Of a stretch of DNA of 64,000 nucleotides, positions 11,216 to 23,360 are shown one piece after another (position 1 is the first letter of the stretch; every line of letters begins with the position of its first letter). The stretch comes from Neodontobutis hainanensis (taxonomy: Eukaryota > Chordata > Actinopteri > Gobiiformes > Odontobutidae): NCBI GenBank assembly GCA_024349245.1, contig JALDNG010001283.1, positions 1 to 64,000 of the forward strand. The letters are read 5' to 3'. A model generated the notes under the pieces. It was not told the DNA's origin. It worked only from the letters and a program-made list of their open reading frames with translations, and made no database searches. The translations under genes were made by a program, and so were the position numbers.

Positions 11216-11743
11216 CAGACACTTGCAGTGCGGGGGCGTTGGTATTCTCGTTCCCCATAGCGTAATGCTACGCAGCATTGAGTGTAGCTTTTGATAGGGA
11301 ATGTCTCGGGTTACTTGACTGTAACCCTGTTCCCTTAAAAAGTGGGAACGAGATGCTGCAGTGCCGCACTGGGCGTGTCTGGGCGCTCTTCAGACAAAGA
11401 AACCTGAAGACGCTCCTGCCATGTGTTCTTATACCCTCTGTTCAGGTGCGCCATTCACACAGCTGCCGCTGATGAGCTGCGTCACCAGCAGAGGTATTAT
11501 AAGCCAATTCTTGGCGTGTTTGACACACTTGCTTCACAACCGGTCAGAGTGTTTCCCCATAGCGTATGCTACGCAGCATCTCGTTCCCACTTTTTAAGGG
11601 AACAGGGTTACAGTCAAGTAACCCGAGGCGTTCTTCACCACTCAAAGCTTTAGGGGAGAGTGGCATGGAGAAGGCCTCTGCTTTTTGGCCATCAGACAAG
11701 ACGCTATGTTTGGCGCACCAAACACTTCATATCACCACGAACA

Positions 11744-12070
11744 CACCCACTGTGAAACACTGGGGTGGTAGCATCATGCCGTGGGGGTGTGTCTCTGCAG
11801 CCTGCCCTGGAAGGCCTGTAAAGGTAGAGGGTAAGATGAATGCTGCAAAACAATGACAGCAAGACGATGGCCCAAAGCATACAGCAAAAGCAACACAGAA
11901 ATGGTTTACCAACAACAAGGTGAATGTTCTGGAGTGGCCGAGTCAAAGCTCAGACCCAAATCCAAACTTCATCCAATTTGTGGATGAGCTTGAAAAGGGC
12001 TGTTCACACCCGATTCCTACACAACCTGATTGAGCTTGAGCCGTTTAGCAAAGAAGAATGGCATAAAATG
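11744..12070 (+). pseudogene. Tc1-like transposase, C-terminal remnant
   Basis: Residues NTPTVKHWGGSIMPWGCVSA (11741-11800) correspond to the segment around the second catalytic aspartate. After a frame change, NLWMSLKRAVHTRFLHNLIE and a KEEWHKM motif (11975-12070) give the segment with the third acidic residue and the C-terminus. It belongs to the split transposon at 8864-12385. Frameshifts and lost residues make it inactive. Confidence 0.8.
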
Positions 12071-12385
12071 TGTCCAGTGTCCAGATGTGCAAGCCTAATT
12101 GAGAGATCTCCACACAGACCCTAAGCTGTGTTTGCTGGCTAAGGTGCATCTACTAAATACTGACCTGACGGGGGTGAATATTAATGAAAAACACTGATTT
12201 CACCTAACGTAATTTTATTTAATTTACATAACTTTGTAGAAACATGTTTTCACTTTGACATTAATGAGGTATTTTTCAGAATTTTCACCAACTTTTATTG
12301 ACCATGATTGATTTGTATGGTCTTTTATTATGTTGATAAAAGGAAGAAACATCCAAGGGGGTGAATACTTTTTATAGGCACTGTA

Positions 12386-12758
12386 TAATAATAATAGACC
12401 AATCCTTTTTTTTGTTTTTATGCATTGCACATAATCACAAATCATCAGAACAGGGTAGGCTGGTGATAATGGTTGGCTTTAGTGTGGAGGAGGAATCCCC
12501 TAGTTTTTCAAGCTCTTTGATGGAGCAGCCCTCTCCTGGCAGGGTTGTGTTACTACAGGGTTACGACAGGGAGCAGACCTAGAGATATAATTCTTGGGGG
12601 TGATGACACTTAGATCATGATTTAATAATTGCTTTTCTGTGATTTATTTTTTTTTTGTATGTTTGTCTTGTCTTGTTTTCTCCCGCCAACAATATTTACT
12701 GTCCGTCTATGACAAATGTATTTCACATACAGTATGTAAATATTGTCCCCTTTATTCT
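12386..12758. other. non-coding, nothing recognised
   Basis: AT-rich spacer between the Tc1-like element and the next SINE, without supported features. Confidence 0.4.
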
Positions 12759-13016
12759 AAGGGGCGGCAGTATAGCACAGTGGGTAGAGCGCCGCCCTTC
12801 GACCGGCGGATCCCGCCGAAACATCCCAAAACATCATAACATCCCGCTCTCCCCCGCATACTGTCGTTGTGTCCTTGGGCAAGACACTTAACCTACATTG
12901 CCTCCAGTGCAGTTCTGTAACACTGTTAATAGTTTAATATATGTAGCGCTTTGAGTGCCTACTACAGTAGGTGGAAAAGCGCTATATAAAGATTATTATT
13001 ATTATTATTATTATTA
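12759..13016 (+). mobile_element. tRNA-derived SINE (copy E) with (ATT)n tail
   Basis: The head has box A-like agcacagtgggtagagc (12774-12790), and box B is degraded. The central tgtccttgggcaagacactt is at 12870-12889. The 3' part has gtagcgctttgagtgcc and aaaagcgctatataaag, then about nine ATT units to 13016. The tail differs from copy B, so it is a related subfamily. Confidence 0.8.
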
Positions 13017-13402
13017 AGAGGTTTTAGATCCCATTGACACCATGTTATACAATCCAAATGTAAACCAACTAAAACATGTAAGTGAATTCCTGTTAATAAA
13101 TCTGTTGACTAGTTGTATGGGACTTCGTAAATTCATTATCTGACTGTCATCCTACTCAAATGTCATTTAAAAGGGTCGGTGTTTTGTCTTGTCCGCTGTT
13201 CTGTGGTTTAACTGCGGTGCTGATGTGAAAAGAGCAGCGTCTCAGTGGTGTTTAAAATGAAGTGCTAATGCCACTGAATGTCAGGGTCGAACCCACGCAG
13301 CTCTCTCCAGACTCGTACTGGCCCTAATGAACTCATATTGGCTCTTCTCAAAAACGGAGCCGTCTCATAACTCGGCATTGTCTGGGTAAATTGCAGCTCG
13401 AT

Positions 13403-13454
13403 TCTTCTTCTTCTTCATTTTCTTCTTCATCTTCATCTTCTTCTTCTTCTTCTT
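13403..13454 (+). repeat. TTC-rich microsatellite
   Basis: Imperfect run of TTC units with interspersed TCA and TTT. Confidence 0.85.
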
Positions 13455-16400
13455 ATTTTTATATTAAATACACAGTAAGGCAAAAGTCAGTTTCAAGGTG
13501 GTAACTAGTCTTTATGTTTGTTTTTTCTAGGAATCATCCAAAATAATCAGCTTTAAATAATATTGATCTGATGCAATACGATCAGGGAACATTATACTGT
13601 ATGTTTATGTTTTTGTACTAGATGAAGTAACATAAGGAATAGCATCTGGACTCAGTTTTCAAGATGCTTCCGCTTTAACCTTTTCTTCAAGATGACTTGG
13701 ATGACTGAGAACCTTCACAAACAAGTAAGATAAGCTGCATTTTTTATATCTTTCTTTGGTATAGAATATTTTAGTTAGTTTTTATTCTCGATACCATTTG
13801 CTGTTTAAAGGTAGTGTGAACCCACCTCACTGACATGTCAGAGTGTGGCTACAACACATGCATAAGGAAATATCCAATAAATAAATAAAAGAGCCTAAAA
13901 ATATGCTTTAAAAAGTATGATTGTTTTTTTAACCTGGACACTTACTGTATATAAATAAATGCAAAATGCATGTTAGTGTTCATTTTCGTTATGATTGTGG
14001 AAGAGTCTTTACATCCACCGGTTATTTAAATTTTTTTTAATCAAAAACTTTCTCTTCTGACATTTACCAAAGTCATTCTGGGTTTTATTACCCACGCAAG
14101 CATTGCCCTCACTTTTGGAGAAGGGAGGGGGGGTTAGTAAATGTCCAAAGAGGACATGAACGAATCAAGGGAACTCTAATCGATTTCTGTCCAGTAAATG
14201 AGTAAAATTGACTGGTCAATTTGTCTGGACTGGGACTCACAGAAAACACGTGTGTTGATGAAATTTCCTGGCCAAAACGTTTATCCTCTAAACGTCAGCC
14301 TTTTTGGTGGATTATTTCTGACAGTACCCTGCTGGTTTTATGAGTGGTAATGATAATAAGAGCTCCTGAACCTAACTGGGGACAGGTAGTAGACACAACC
14401 AGGACGCCTGCCATACGGTTAGAAGCTATTTAAGAGAATTCAAATTTAAAATCCCACAGATGTTTATTTATAATCCTTCTGTATATTTAAAATGGCTTTG
14501 AAGCATTGTTCAGAAACGGGGATGACTTTTTGAGGTTCTCATCTTGGGACGTGTCAAAAGTACTTCTGGGTCATGTTTATGGCAAACCAGAATTGAGCTA
14601 TACAACTTAGATATTGACATTGCTTTAGTTAAGCGCTATCTAGTGGGAATAATGGTAAATGCTGAAATTACAGAGCCTGTGGCATCATCAATGTGATACA
14701 AACCAAAGTAACAGACCTTTCCATTCACCTATTTGAGCGTCCTAAGCATCCAGTGACCTTGTAACCTTTAGCTGATGCAGCGTAATATTGAGCCTGTCTC
14801 TAATGTTCTCTACCCCTGCACTGACAGCACGCACACGTAGTCAGCCAGATGCTATTTGCCGAAATCGCTTTGAATTTAAAATAGTCACTAAATGATGTTA
14901 AATCCCTTCCATAAACTCCTACAATTTTGAAATGACTTTGAAATTCCTCAAGTGGCATTGATGGTAAATGAATTTATGAAAAGTATGGTCTTCATAACCC
15001 AAATTCTATCAAACTAATTGAATGTTACTTTATCTATTATAGTTGTATCTGTTTTAGTGTTTTATTTTAATTGTCTGTGAAAAGTGCTATATAAATAAAG
15101 TTTACTTACTCACTTATTTGATTAAAAAAACTGAGTGGTGTTTCTTTCAGGTGTTCGTTTCATCCTTTTCACCTTGTGCTAGTACTCAGTCAGCCTCAGC
15201 TCACGTTCATTAATAATGCTGTCAACTCAATTCCCACAACACACACCCTTCCCTGACCCTTCCCTGGAATAACAAGTGAGCTCCTGATTACAGCCACAGC
15301 ATGGCTCACGAGTTTGGACGCTCATTTAAGGAGCATCATTTACTCAGTGGAAATGGGAATTAATAAGACGATATGTAAAAATAGCAAGGATTAGGCTTCC
15401 TCGTTATTACTCTTTACATTATTTACAGCTTACAGTACATTATGTGGCTGATGAGTGTTCATTTAGACATTTTAGGACACGCTCATTAATGCAAAAAGAA
15501 TAAAGGGGGACGACTCGAATGCTTAGGCTAAATGCATGTTGGATTGTTGACGTAGATCTGTCACAAATATCCATCTAATATTCTCGTTTGCTTTGATCTG
15601 ATGCATTCTGGAAGTTTCTTTTCTTGAGATCACATGTCAAACTCAAAGGCTCCAAATCCCTGTGCAATGGTTCAATTTGCTCCTCAATACATTTGGTACA
15701 ACAAAGACTTGAACAGGTTTTATGGATTTACAGGTTTATTTGAATTAAAACAAGTTTTAGTTGGATCTAACCAGAATCTTAAAAAACAAATCCATCTAAA
15801 ACCAGTTAGAATCCATATGAAACCTGTTTAAATCCATCTAAAACCTGTACTTGTGAAATAAATAAAAATCAGACTGTCGGCCCTAAATGTTTCACCTGTG
15901 AGAAATAAAGATGCAGTGGCTAAAATCAGCACTAGTAATTGTTATGCATAATTTAAATGAGCTGTAAAATGCTGAACAAATTAACCTCAAAAGTGCTTTA
16001 AACAGACCCTGAGTCCATTGACTGTAAACTTCTGTGTCGCCTCCACTTTGGCCGTCGCAGTGAACATGTGAGCTGTTGTGGCGACAGTGATAAGCAGCTC
16101 TCATTCATCACACGCTTTGACACCGGCTCTGAAACACTGACACGTTTGGCCTGAGTGGCAAAAGCAATTAAACCCAAAACTGTGGTTAGACGAGAGAAAA
16201 GAGAGATGGATTATACAGGCGAGAAGATAAATGTTTTCTTTTTCTTATAAAAGACCACACAATAGTTAATATGAACATTAGTTTTTATTAGCCTTGTATC
16301 TGTAGCCTGGACATTGATTAGAGAAAATGGGAAAATCTAGTTGGATGTTATGGTGATGAAGCTCAGTTACAGTTTCGGTTCTTTTTGCCCTGCGCTGAGA

Positions 16401-18319
16401 AACATTTTCTAAGTTATATACGGTGATCTACCTCGAAAGAAAGTGAAAGTGCTTTGTGATACCAAAAATCCAGGGTTAACTATGAACTTACCTCGTTAAC
16501 CTCCTAATCTAGCTTCGTTGTACAGGGAACACGGTATTGAGTTATCGTTGTGTGTTTATGTGGTTTGCATAAATTTTGAGTCCAGCTTAACCCCATATCT
16601 GAAAAAAGTCTGCATTAGCGGTGTCCCATTAGAGTGTGGGTGGGTTGAAAGGATTAATGGACAAACTGGTCTGCTTCCCTTAACTTCACGGGTCACGCAG
16701 AAATTAAGGGGAAAAGGAAGCTTGTGTACAGCAGCTGCAGTGAAGGGGGAAGCACTACTGTAGGTCTGTGCCTGGAGCTAAAATACTGGCTGTCATGTCC
16801 ACGGTTCACGAGACACAGCAGAACAAATTAAACCCACAAACAGTTCAAAAAGTCAGGCAAAGCCCTGGTTCTCAATCTGCAACAAGAAGAAAAGACTTGT
16901 CTGTGTGATGAAAAAGAATTTGGTGCCAGTACAAAGTGAATATCAGAAAAGGCTAATTCTGCATTAACAGTGTGATGCATTTTTCAGTTTGGAGTATCTT
17001 TTTTTTAATTTATTTCAATGTGTTCTTGTTGGAGCAGATGGCACTCTTTCAAACAGCTACATCAGCAAAAAAAAAACTTTATAACCATTTGTTGCAGACA
17101 ACCCACTCCTGTATCATGGCAGCTAGATGAAAAGCCTAACTTTAAATGCAGCTGAGATTTACGTTATGGGTTGTAAAAGCACTTACGGGAAAGAGCAGTG
17201 ACGTAGTACAAAGTGTGGCAGGCCTTGTGTGTTTCTGGACTCAGACCATTAACTGTAGAAGATGTAATGAGGCGGTGATAAAGCAGCCTGACCCTGCTCA
17301 ACCTGAAAACTGGCACCAGCAGATCAGATAAATCTGTAACAAACGATGCACGTTTCATTTGAGAAAGGTTTAACAGAGAGCTCCTGCATCGAGAAAATTA
17401 GAAAATACTCTCTGTGATGTTCAGTTCTGCAGCCGTCCATGGGACAGTATGAAGAATTGAAACTGAGCTAGACCAGAGACAACGAACAAGACAATGAATC
17501 GGATAAAAACAGAACTAATATACTGTGTAAACTAAGATAACTATAAACTAAGATAAGTTTAATCAAGGAATATATACAGTAGGTCTGAACCAGGACATCT
17601 CTACGTTGTCCCATCGCTTTTTTGTGTATATGCTGTTCAGGCTGTCTCTGGTTTTAGTGTAGCCTTCTTAAGTGTTTTCCTCATGTTAGCGCTCACATGT
17701 CGCTGTGATTTGTTGTTTAGTACCAACGGCACCTGTTTTCCTTGAACATGCTCTCACTCCAGAGAAACCCAGAGTTAACTGAACGAGTTGATAACCTGCT
17801 TCGTGCTACCACTTATCCCAGACTGGGATTGTTAGGTTTTGTTCAGCTGGGTAGGAGGCACATATTCGGGGTAGGTTCAATTGGGTTCGTAGCACAGGGC
17901 CTTGGTGTGTTTTGTTTGTCGTTTTGCCAGGAGGTCTGAGTAATCTAGCTCTAGACAAAAGCAGAAAATACGTCATAAGAGGCTCTATCATTGTGCAGTG
18001 AAAACACAAGCTGCTGGTCAAAATAACTCTCAGAACAGTGCACAGGTGCAGATCTGTGCTGGAAATCAATCTTTCATAGCCTATTCCGCTTGTTTTTGGC
18101 CGAGAGGTGCATTATGGGTAGAGATAATGAACTCTAGCTGGATGTATTGTAAGGCTGTGTCTGAAACCGTTTCTTGGTCAATATGTAGTGCAGTTACTCA
18201 CAGTGCATCATGAAAAGTAGTTAAGAGATATAATCAAAAGAGACCATAATGCTTTGCAAAGGGTCGGATAAGATGTTGACATGTTTTTCAAGTATAAACA
18301 TGTTTGATTGAAAACAAGA
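13455..18319. other. non-coding stretch, only small repeat relics seen
   Basis: No exon or transposon ORF supported in about 4.9 kb. 15070-15110 (aaaagtgctatataaataaag) is a typical 3' end of an L2/CR1-like LINE or of a SINE that shares it. A segment at 17825-17885 (gggattgttaggttttgt onward) reappears, diverged, at 35090-35145 and 44294-44350, so it is a dispersed repeat. The stretch at 18150-18210 resembles the MITE-like sequence at 33612. Confidence 0.45.
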
Positions 18320-18512
18320 CATTTATTTTTGTAGAGCCCAATATCACAATACCAGCTGTCTCGAAGGGCTTCACAGACTGCATCAGAAAACATTACCAGT
18401 GCCTAAGACAGGATGAGGAAAAAACATAAGAAAAAAATATAAACCTGAGAGAGAACCACAGAAGGAGGAATCCACTCCCAGGACGGACAAGCCGCGTGCA
18501 AAGATGTGTCCA
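18320..18512 (+). repeat. fish dispersed repeat fragment (LINE 3' region type)
   Basis: Text such as tagagcccaatatcacaa, aagggcttcacagactgc and ccactcccaggacggacaa is the pattern of an abundant fish interspersed repeat, often seen as 5'-truncated copies. There is no coding potential. The family name is not certain from sequence alone. Confidence 0.55.
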
Positions 18513-21500
18513 GGAGTCCGCTTCTTTGTACGCCCTAACTTAGTTTGGGCATGATCTTGGATTTGTTGGTTTTCTGAAGCTCATCTCGGAGTTGCTGTCA
18601 TAGCAACAGGTCCATAAGCTTAACCCTGCTCGGCAGCAGGCTTATTTCAGGTAAACAAGATTAGATTGAGGCTTTATAAGAGGAGGTGATAAGTCCATCA
18701 CAGCCATGTCCTGTCCTTTGTTACCACAGCAACCTGTTGCAGAAGGTGCAAGAATAATTCAAGGAGCTTTTCAAATGAATCGTGTATTATGGGACATCCT
18801 TTAGCGCAGCGCAATAGTATACTTTTTGAGAGAAAAGGAACAGTATGAGTAGCCTTATAGAGATTACCATTTTGTAGCATGTTCTTGTACTTTTACTTGT
18901 TCCCATGTTCTAGATGGTCTCGTGGTGGCTCTGACATTAAAAATGAACAAAGTAATTCGAAAATTACTAATGAACAAAAATATATACTGTAAGAAGTGAT
19001 AGAAACATGGAACGTGGTCACTACTATGCTTTTATTTTGCTTGCTACTTTTGTAGGTTTTGCAGACTTTAAGGTGTTCCATAGTGTTTTAAACATTTGAA
19101 TTCTGGATATCCTTCGAGCAGTAGCCCTTGCTCTGCTGCAGAGAAAAACTTGGCGCGCTCTTTGACTATAGTGAGTAGCCAATGGCACTGTTGTTGATTA
19201 ATGTTTATCGATATCAATACATATTCCCTTTTAAATCAATGTTTAAACACACAATTATCTCAGATCACTCAAACAGCCATATTAACCATAAACAGGATTG
19301 TTTGAAGAACCTAAGCAGCCTGATCATGATTAGCACGAGCATATTATCTTCTATCATTTGATCTCAGACGTAATAAGCAACATATGAAGAATGGACCCCT
19401 GGACAATATAATTACACATAATATGTAAACAAACAATTAAAAAGTGACTTTTCAGCCAAAAGATTTCTAAAAAAACTCAAAAACACTTCTTCAAACCAGA
19501 GTATTTTACAAAAAGAAAACAAGACTAGTCGTGTCGTCATATCGTGGTGCCTGGATCACGGTGGGTGCACCTGCTCCAGACCTGGCATGAAACAAAGGTA
19601 ATGTCATCAGAGGTCAATACCACGGACTGTAAAAGATTTTCTCATAGACCTTGGCACCACCATGCAGAAAATGATTCAAAAGGGTTTAGGAACAGGAGAG
19701 TATGTTGAAAGAAAACTCCCTTTTACTTATGGCAGCACAGCGTTTGATATTTCCAACACGCTGCCCCCAGACTCGAGCTATGTTCTGTGTTTCTGCTAAT
19801 CCACTCTGACAGATAAAATCCTGCTTTATCCATAAAAATGTATTCATGGGGCCTCTTTCACTCTATGTAATAGAATGTATATATTTTGTGTGAGTGCTAC
19901 AGAATTCAGTAAAACTAGATTTAAACTTACTAACATATGTTCTTTGACCCTTTGAGAGTTTCTTTCAGAGGGAACCCGATAGATTTGTTTCATGCCCACT
20001 GGTTGCGTTGGAGGACTCGATCAATGATGGAGCGGCTCACACTGTTAACTCCTCTGAGGTCTTATATATGTGTGATTTTAGTTTCCTTTGTCCAAACATT
20101 TCTACAGTATTTCTGCTGAGTATTCAAACGTATTTACTCAAGAAAGACATTTCCAGCTGTGTTAAATGGCCCAGTTTTAATGACCCACATTTAAATCCCC
20201 ACTGCGTCACCACAGAATCACAAACGCCGGTCCTGTGTCAGTTTTGCTTTGCCAGAAATCTCTAAAAGCGAGTCACATTGTCGGGTAGGGACAGCGTTGC
20301 TCAGTAGTTGGCACTTTGTCTTTGTAACAGTCTGTTTTTTACCTGAAAGATACAATTATTTATGTTTAATGTTGTTTTGGCTTTTTAAAAGGGATTAATT
20401 AATTAGTTCTTTGGTGGTGTTGGCTGGAATCAAATGTTAAAACGACAAGTTTAGAAAAAAAAAGGGAAAAACTATCTTTAAAACTTTCAACTTTAGAGAA
20501 AAATCCTGTGTATTTGCCACAAGATGTATAGTTTAATTTGTGCTTAATTATGCAAAGTCGATGCTTCGTGCACAGATCCGTCCACTGGGAAAGAGAAAGA
20601 CAGATGTGAGGTAGTTCCAGTCAATTAGCCAACACTAATAACCAATGCCACCTAAAGACTTGTCCGTTGTAAGGCTGCCACTGTTCGCTGCACACCTCCT
20701 TCAGCGACAGCTTACAGCCGTGAGGAGAAGCTAAAACCAGGTCATGCCTTTGGGAAATGCAAAAACTAGATCCAGTGGGAGGGGGAGAAGAAATGGAGAC
20801 AGGTTTGTTTGGTCACATTAAAGTCAAAGTGGCTTGCTCACAAGAGAAAAGTCCTTTTTGTTGATTACAGATTGTGGATGACAAAAAGATTCAGGTTCAG
20901 TTTATCCTTCACACATGCAACTCTGGTATTTTATCAAAGCAAGTCAATAAATGAATATATCAAGCAGATGACAGGTGCTTCATGCATCATTAGGAAAGAT
21001 ATTTTAATAAAAAAGTTTAGTTGCACTTGGCATTACTTCCTGGAGACTTTGGTGTGAAAATTCAGGGGCAGGAAGTGAAGCGACTGAAGAAGCCTCTGGT
21101 AAACGTGCAAATACGTCGATGTTATGCAAGAAAAAAAACCTTTGAACACTGGATTTGAGCACGCAGCTTCCCCAGTCCTTTACAAGAAGTTGAGTGTCAA
21201 AAATGAATGCCTGCCACTGCACAAGATACACGCATAAGACATTAAAAATTCACCTGGGCAAAAAATAAACCCAACTGTTAGTAACAAAGCTATGTGTGTC
21301 CAAACCTATTTAGACTTTTATTTGTTCTTTACAGCAGAAGGACGTCTGCATGGAGAAGAAGATAACTGCTTATATCTACTGCCTTGACAACAGGCAAATT
21401 CTTAACTTCTCACAAGGATTACAGCCAAAATATCTTGTGATTTTATGTTTGCATCTTTCTCTCATAACAGTGTCTAAGCTCTGTACAATAAAAGTTTTCC

Positions 21501-22314
21501 TCTCTCGCTGTTGCAGTTCATTTCCTGCCCTTTGTTTGATTTCCTTGTGTTTTCATAAGAATTACATGCTTACAAGCCATCATAAGAACTGGGTGAAAGA
21601 CCTCTCCATCTGCTCTGTTACCACTTCATTTGTGTTGCGATAGTGAAAAAGAAGATGCTTCACTTATACCTGTAGATAGCCTGAGTTTGCAGTACAGACA
21701 GTATTAAATACAGTATTAAAATGACACAGGGACCAAGCCAGAAAGCAACAGGACAAAAGCTGCAATAAAGGATTTGTTTGAAGAAAATAAAGGGCTTAAT
21801 ACAAAGCACAAAGTAACGTGTAGGCCTTTAGAAGAGACACATTTAACAGAACAAATTAAGGAAAAGCAACAGTAAAAATAAAACAAACACAAAAAACCTT
21901 TTAAATGGTGCATAAAAAAGCCTGTCAGACAAGTTTTTTTTTTCTGTCTAAAACGACAGAAGTGGCATTTACCTTTCACACACCGCTTCGCACATCTGCC
22001 CAGCGTTAAATGCTCAGCCCGGCGTTACCTGTCAATCTGAATTCAACCGGCGCTGTATCGACTGTGACAGATGATGATTTCATACGAACAGCGATAGTCG
22101 CCTCCAAAATGTGCTGCTCCGTCCGTGAGACACTGCCTCAGGCTCGATGTGATGTGGTTATAGACTCTACCAGACTGTGGGGCTTTCATCACAGCTGAGG
22201 GGCAGAATGGAAACCCTATGCTAAGAATTGCTGGCAGAACTGTGATTTTTTTTTTTTTTTTTTGTATAATTAATAACACAAAAACTTTTCTTTTACTCAG
22301 AGTTAGTGGTTGGG
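18513..22314. other. non-coding, nothing recognised
   Basis: AT-rich; open frames up to about 97 codons (21350-21643 +) have no recognisable domain, and none is joined by convincing splice sites to a second exon. A run of 19 T lies at about 22245-22263. Confidence 0.4.
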
Positions 22315-23360
22315 TGAAGTCATTTATTGTCAAACAACTGTCTTTACTCTTAAAATCAATAATGACAACAGAAACTACCCAAATGACCTGATCAAAAGTT
22401 TAGACAGTTCTTAATACTGTGTACTGAAGTCTTTTGTGGTAGTTTATTTTCTCAGATGTAAAGCTGCTCATTCTTTTTGATCGAAAAGCCTCCAGTTCCT
22501 GTAAATTCTTGGGCTGTCTTGCATAAACTGCATGTTTGAGATCTGTCCAGAGTGGCTCAATGGTACTGAGATCAGGAGACTGAGGCCAGTCCAGAACCTT
22601 CTGCTGTAGCCAATGTCGCCTTGGCCTTGAGCTTTGGATCGTTGTCATTTTGAAACGTCCAAGTACGTCCCATGTGCAGCTTCCGGGCTGAACACTGCAA
22701 ACTTTCCTCCAGTATTTTCTGATAACATACTGCGTTCATCTTTTCCTGTGCCTTTGTAGCTCACACATCCCCAAAACGTCAGATCCACCTTCATGTTTCA
22801 CAGAAGGACTGTGTATCTTTCATCATTGACTCCTCTCTAAATGTAGAGAGGAGTTTGTAGTGGCCATAAAGTTTATTTTTGGTCTCATCATTCCAAAAGA
22901 GTTTGTTCAAAAGGTTTTGAGGCTTGTCTCTGAGCTGTTTGGTGTATTGTAAGCGGGATGCTTTGTGGCATTTCTGTAGGAATGGCTTTCTTGACCATGC
23001 AGCCCATTTATTGTAAAATGCCTCCTTGAAACAGCCACACCACCTTTGGTCAGTGTCCTGTATTTTAGCTGTTAAGTTATTTTCTTTCCCAAAAAATTTT
23101 CCAGGCAGCTGTGGCTGAATTTTTTGTTGGTCTACCTGACCTTGGTTTGGTTTCAACAGAATCCCTCATTTTCCACTTCTTTTATTTATAGTTTGAACAC
23201 TGCTGATTGGCATTCTCAATTCCTTGGATATCTTTGGCCCAAAAATAAATAAATAATCACTAATTCTTCCAGGGTATGTAAACTTATGAACACAACTTTA
23301 GAAGAATAGGCTTGTGACAATAAAAAACAAAAATAAGGAGCTCTGTTTTGGGATGAAAAT
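22315..23360 (-). mobile_element. second Tc1-like transposon relic
   Basis: Inverted end motifs are visible as aaaagtttagac (22394-22405) and gtatgtaaacttatgaacac (23275-23294, opposite sense). Between them the minus strand encodes transposase pieces, listed separately. The sequence context (tcatttattgtcaaacaact on the left) is typical of a common fish Tc1 family. Exact ends are uncertain. Confidence 0.75.
22400..23156 (-). pseudogene. Tc1-like transposase, frameshifted
   Basis: The 5' piece (23156-22791) includes a decayed HTH-to-catalytic linker, HKASRLQYTKQLRDKPQNLL, and FWNDETKNKLYGH, which holds the first DDE aspartate (the DET motif). The 3' piece (22648-22400) has VLDWPQSPDLSTIEPLWTDL, holding the final acidic residue (the IEP motif), and then an NLQELEAF segment. 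The middle is out of frame or missing and there is an internal stop, so it is inactive. This is a cut-and-paste DNA transposase by family. Confidence 0.8.

Larger units (their letters stand above)
9357..11629 (+). mobile_element. DIRS-like tyrosine-recombinase retroelement, internally deleted
   Basis: The terminal layout is that of DIRS elements. A left inverted terminal repeat (about 9357-9600) is complementary to a right one (about 11360-11627). Just inside the right end is an internal complementary region, of which 11252-11300 is complementary to the left extremity (9361-9405) and 11305-11359 is a perfect 55-bp complement of the right extremity (11573-11627). Between them are a gag-like fragment and tyrosine recombinase remnants; the RT/RNase H part is gone. 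No target duplication is seen, as expected for recombinase-based insertion into the Tc1 copy. Confidence 0.82.
8864..12385 (+). mobile_element. Tc1-like DNA transposon split by a DIRS-like insertion
   Basis: Left part 8864-9356 and right part 11630-12385 belong together. The right end closes with gggggtgaatactttttata and ggcactgta, the terminal motif of a common fish Tc1 family. The left starts tacagtg and has attcactccc in the opposite sense. Left-side text such as aaaaacacttgtgtctggaa and aagcataagtcagggtctgg is typical 5' transposon sequence. The transposase resumes after the insertion: gggttct before it, and gttcttcaccactcaaagct after it. The element is long dead and, with the insert removed, about 1.2 kb. 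Confidence 0.8.

Noticed and set aside
16518..16763. 81-codon plus-strand frame as an exon
   Set aside because: No splice signals, no similarity to a known family by eye.
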